A stretch of 64,000 nucleotides of DNA from Brassica napus (Eukaryota; Streptophyta; Magnoliopsida; Brassicales; Brassicaceae), in the NCBI RefSeq assembly GCF_020379485.1, contig NC_063452.1, positions 13,495,065 through 13,559,064 on the forward strand. The letters are read 5' to 3'. Within the stretch, counting starts at the first letter, position 1; each line of letters begins with the position of its first letter. The translations under genes and the position numbers were made by a program. Below, piece after piece: positions 61,341 through 64,000 of the stretch. Below the pieces are notes generated by a model. That model searched no databases, was not told the DNA's origin, and worked only from the letters and a program-made list of their open reading frames with translations.

Positions 61341-63720
61341 GATAAATGTATAGTAAACTAGAAGTTTACATTTGGCATGAATCAGTTAGACCATTTCGGT
61401 TCATTAATAATGCGAATATATAGGTCATATGCATAGTCATATAAGAACCCAAAGATTCTTCCGAATGATTTGACATATGTTGCTTACCCATAAGATAAAA
61501 GGGTAATATGGTTTTCACCAGCCAAAATAAGATATTGGCATAAATAACGAAGATGTTAGTGGACTGATCACCCACTATGCATTTTTATAATATTGGTGAA
61601 TTCACTTCTTAAAGTCTTTAACGACTATAGCACATTCACTGAGATAAGTGCTAAACATTTTGAGCAACACTGGTTCGCATCAAGCCAATAAATATTCACT
61701 AGTTCTCCCTATCATTGGTATAGGATCAGAAACCAATCATTTTCATCTAAGAATGTTGGATGTTGCTCCGCCACAGAGCTTCAAATGAAGATGTGTTTTC
61801 AAATGAAGTTGGAAATATATGTTGGATATAAATCTCTATTGACACTTAAGAATCCAGAGCCATCCCCGAAAAATATAAGTAAGGCTATACATGAATTCTA
61901 AAAGTGAGTTAGTACTTCCAACATAAAGGGGAGAAAATAAACAGCTGGAAAAGAAAATAAGTTGAAATGAATTATCATTGATCCTCGGGCTAAACACAAT
62001 GTGAAATAGAAGTCCAAAAGATAATTCATTTCAAAACTTACTAAAGCAGTTGCCAGACACGACCCATATAAATATAGTGATCAAGTCACATATACCAGCT
62101 GTAAATGCTCCAATAAGAATAAATGTTCTACAAGAACAATATCAAACTGCTAGTCACGCCTGCAGCGTGGTAAACAGATTGGTTCCCAAGATAAATCCTC
62201 GTAAATGAAAAGGAGCATATATTGATAATGGTCAAAACGAGGCAATATAGTTTTGTATGATCTCCAGAAGAGAAATTAAACATGACTGACGAAAATTCAG
62301 GTACCTGAGACAAATGAAGAGATCTCAATAAGTTATGTCATGTATGAAACAAAATGGAACCAATAAGAAAATTGACGTCGATGATATTATACATGCAAAG
62401 TAGCAGTTGATATAATAAATGAGAAAGAGGATCATGAAAGAAAGTCTATTGAAAAGTGTACACAAAGAAATGATTGGCCAAATCAAAAAGATGCAATAGA
62501 CAAAGATATAAACTTCTTGTGAAATAGAGAAGTATTTGGACCAGTAGTCCATACACTAAAAGGTGTAAAACAAGTGAGATGTAAATGAACCGTTGCACAC
62601 AAAGAATGATCAATATGAAATTGATTGTGAAGAGACATAATTTCATATGGTAGATGCAACTAGTTTCAAGTTCCTTATAGTCTGGTAATAAAGGAATAAC
62701 TTGAATAAAACAATCCACTTGAAAAATGTTAATCCCTGAAAGTATAATCCATGAAGGATTGATGATATCAAAATCATGTTCCCGGGAACTCTGCATATTC
62801 GATCGAATTGAAACAAACTATTTTATGGGATATATGAAATATTATAAGGTTAACAAATGTATCCATTTGTATTTATCAAGAGATTATAAATCAATAGAAT
62901 CATGATTTGAATATAATCAAAACTCCTGAAGAGTTATAGAAAAATTATATTTTGAAAGAAAACTCTTGACAATACTATATTGTTTTTATGTATTCTAAAC
63001 TGGAGATCTAAAACTGAAATGTTATCATAAAGATCCTTAAAGTATTTTATTTAAGACGCTCGTATATGTTTGGTCCTGAAATACCATACGTAAGAGTGTT
63101 ATTTAAGAAAATTATTAATCTTTTTCATTACTGAAAGATGTAAATTCATATGAAAAGAAAGAAAATCATAATAGTAACTTCTATAGTTACAAATGAATAA
63201 TTCGTATGTACGAGGCGAATCTCTAGACGATTGTATGTAAGAAATTTGGTTTGAAATCCAAATAGACCAATAAACTATTGTCTAAGTCAAAAGAGAATTA
63301 TGGACAAAAAGTCTAAAGGCCCTAGATATCATAATAGAAATGAATAGAGTTTATTCTCTTAAGCTCAATTCTCTGAAGAGAGTTGATTGGAATGCATATC
63401 CTGAAGATATTGTTTCCAGGGAAAGAAATATGATAGTAAGTGTGGTTGTACTCTTTTTCCTTATCATTTTTTTTTATCCCATTGGGTTTTTCCATGACAA
63501 GGTTTTAACGAGACAACAAAGAACATACAAAAGATAGACACCCAAAGAGAATGTTACAATTTGAGAGATGAAAATCTATCATTGTTCTAAAGGTTCTATG
63601 ACTACTCATTCGAGGGGGAGCTTACGTAGTTGTACTCTTTTTACTTTTACTACGGTTTTTTCCATTGAGTTTTCCATGACAAGGTTTTTAACGAGGCATT
63701 ACGTAATACAAGATGGATGA
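61341..63720 (+). pseudogene. Copia pol remnant
   Basis: A pre-integrase-like segment is readable at about 61371-61500 (WHESVRPF.., where copia has WHERLGHPG; then LIMR). LEIYVGYKS at about 61811-61837 resembles the LGIYVGYES block after integrase. Stops are frequent in every frame, and reverse transcriptase motifs cannot be read. This decay contrasts with the well-kept LTRs. Confidence 0.5.
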
Positions 63721-63731
63721 TCAAGGGGGAG

Positions 63732-64000
63732 TGTTATAAGATAAACTTTGAAATGATCCTCCACTTCTTTACCAACTCAAGCACTATGATCATCTACTCA
63801 TCAAGCACTATGATCAACCACTCATTTACCAAATCAAGCACCATCTTTGTTATTTTATGTATCGTTGCTCACTATAAATACCATCACTCATCTCACTCTT
63901 TTGTACACCAAAAAACAAGAACAAGAGTTTATAATCAAAGAATCATTACATTTTCGTCCTCCTTCTTATAATAAACTATCTCCCTTATACTAGTGTTATT
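63732..64000 (+). repeat. 3' LTR of copia-type element, truncated by window
   Basis: About 97% identical to 58498-58770. About 70 bp of LTR should lie beyond the window. Confidence 0.88.

Larger units (their letters stand above)
58498..64000 (+). mobile_element. Copia-type LTR element, cut by the window end
   Basis: The 5' LTR is 58498-58839 (TGTTATATGATAAAC to TTCATAACA). The PBS-like CGTTATCAGCACGA follows at 58840. Polypurine tract AAGGGGGAG lies at 63724-63732. The 3' LTR starts at 63732 and runs past 64000. The 269 comparable bases differ at about 9 positions. The interior carries a GC-rich minisatellite, a small ORF and a ruined pol. Confidence 0.85.

Overview
The window is plant nuclear DNA, almost certainly Brassicaceae and most likely a Brassica. 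Genes have GT..AG introns. Four intact genes run in the order I know from Arabidopsis chromosome 1 around At1g62790-At1g62850: an ArfB/ICT1-type peptide-release factor, the histone demethylase LDL1, aspartate aminotransferase ASP4, and a GPI-anchored lipid-transfer protein. The Arabidopsis genes I expect between them (a DUF1442 gene, a calmodulin-like gene, a copper amine oxidase) are not seen, as expected after fractionation of a triplicated genome. Assignments are from recall of family sequences; no search was run.

Layout. 0.1-2.7 kb: 3' part of an unrecognised multi-exon minus-strand gene, with a small Harbinger-type MITE in one intron. 3.3-5.1 kb: release factor, with a 51-bp minisatellite in intron 1. 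5.6-7.7 kb: intronless LDL1 lacking the usual C-terminal tail. 7.7-17.5 kb: repeats, including a candidate gene-capturing Helitron with casein-kinase-1 and TGA-bZIP fragments, a hAT MITE with a perfect 8-bp target duplication, and a second Helitron. 17.6-21.1 kb: ASP4, 12 exons, 405 codons in phase. 21.4-25.3 kb: hAT MITE, PIF/Harbinger transposase remnant, Helitron. 25.3-26.3 kb: lipid-transfer protein. 26.7-29.3 kb: MITEs. 29.3-34.7 kb: dead Ty1/copia element with 5-bp target duplication and a MITE inside its 5' LTR. 35-40.7 kb: LINE fragments and anonymous AT-rich DNA.

40.7-57.1 kb is one nested structure. An outer Mutator-like element (MULE) has degenerate terminal inverted repeats and a 9-bp target duplication matching at 8 of 9 bases. 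It carries a MURA-type transposase gene (minus strand) and a DUF1985 gene (plus strand). A hAT element with a perfect 8-bp duplication sits inside the transposase gene, and a nearly full-length LINE sits near the right end. The MULE's non-coding parts carry clusters of the motif YAGTAATAC(C/T). A MURA gene, a DUF1985 gene and clustered short motifs together resemble the VANDAL/VANC anti-silencing system of Arabidopsis. This copy is broken, but it would represent a related system with its own motif. The MULE itself landed in an older LINE fragment.

57.1-58.3 kb is a clean Helitron. 58.5-64.0 kb is a copia-type element running off the window; its LTRs are about 97% identical although its pol is ruined. 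It holds a GC-rich minisatellite and a 55-codon ORF for a two-membrane-segment peptide with its own TATA box.
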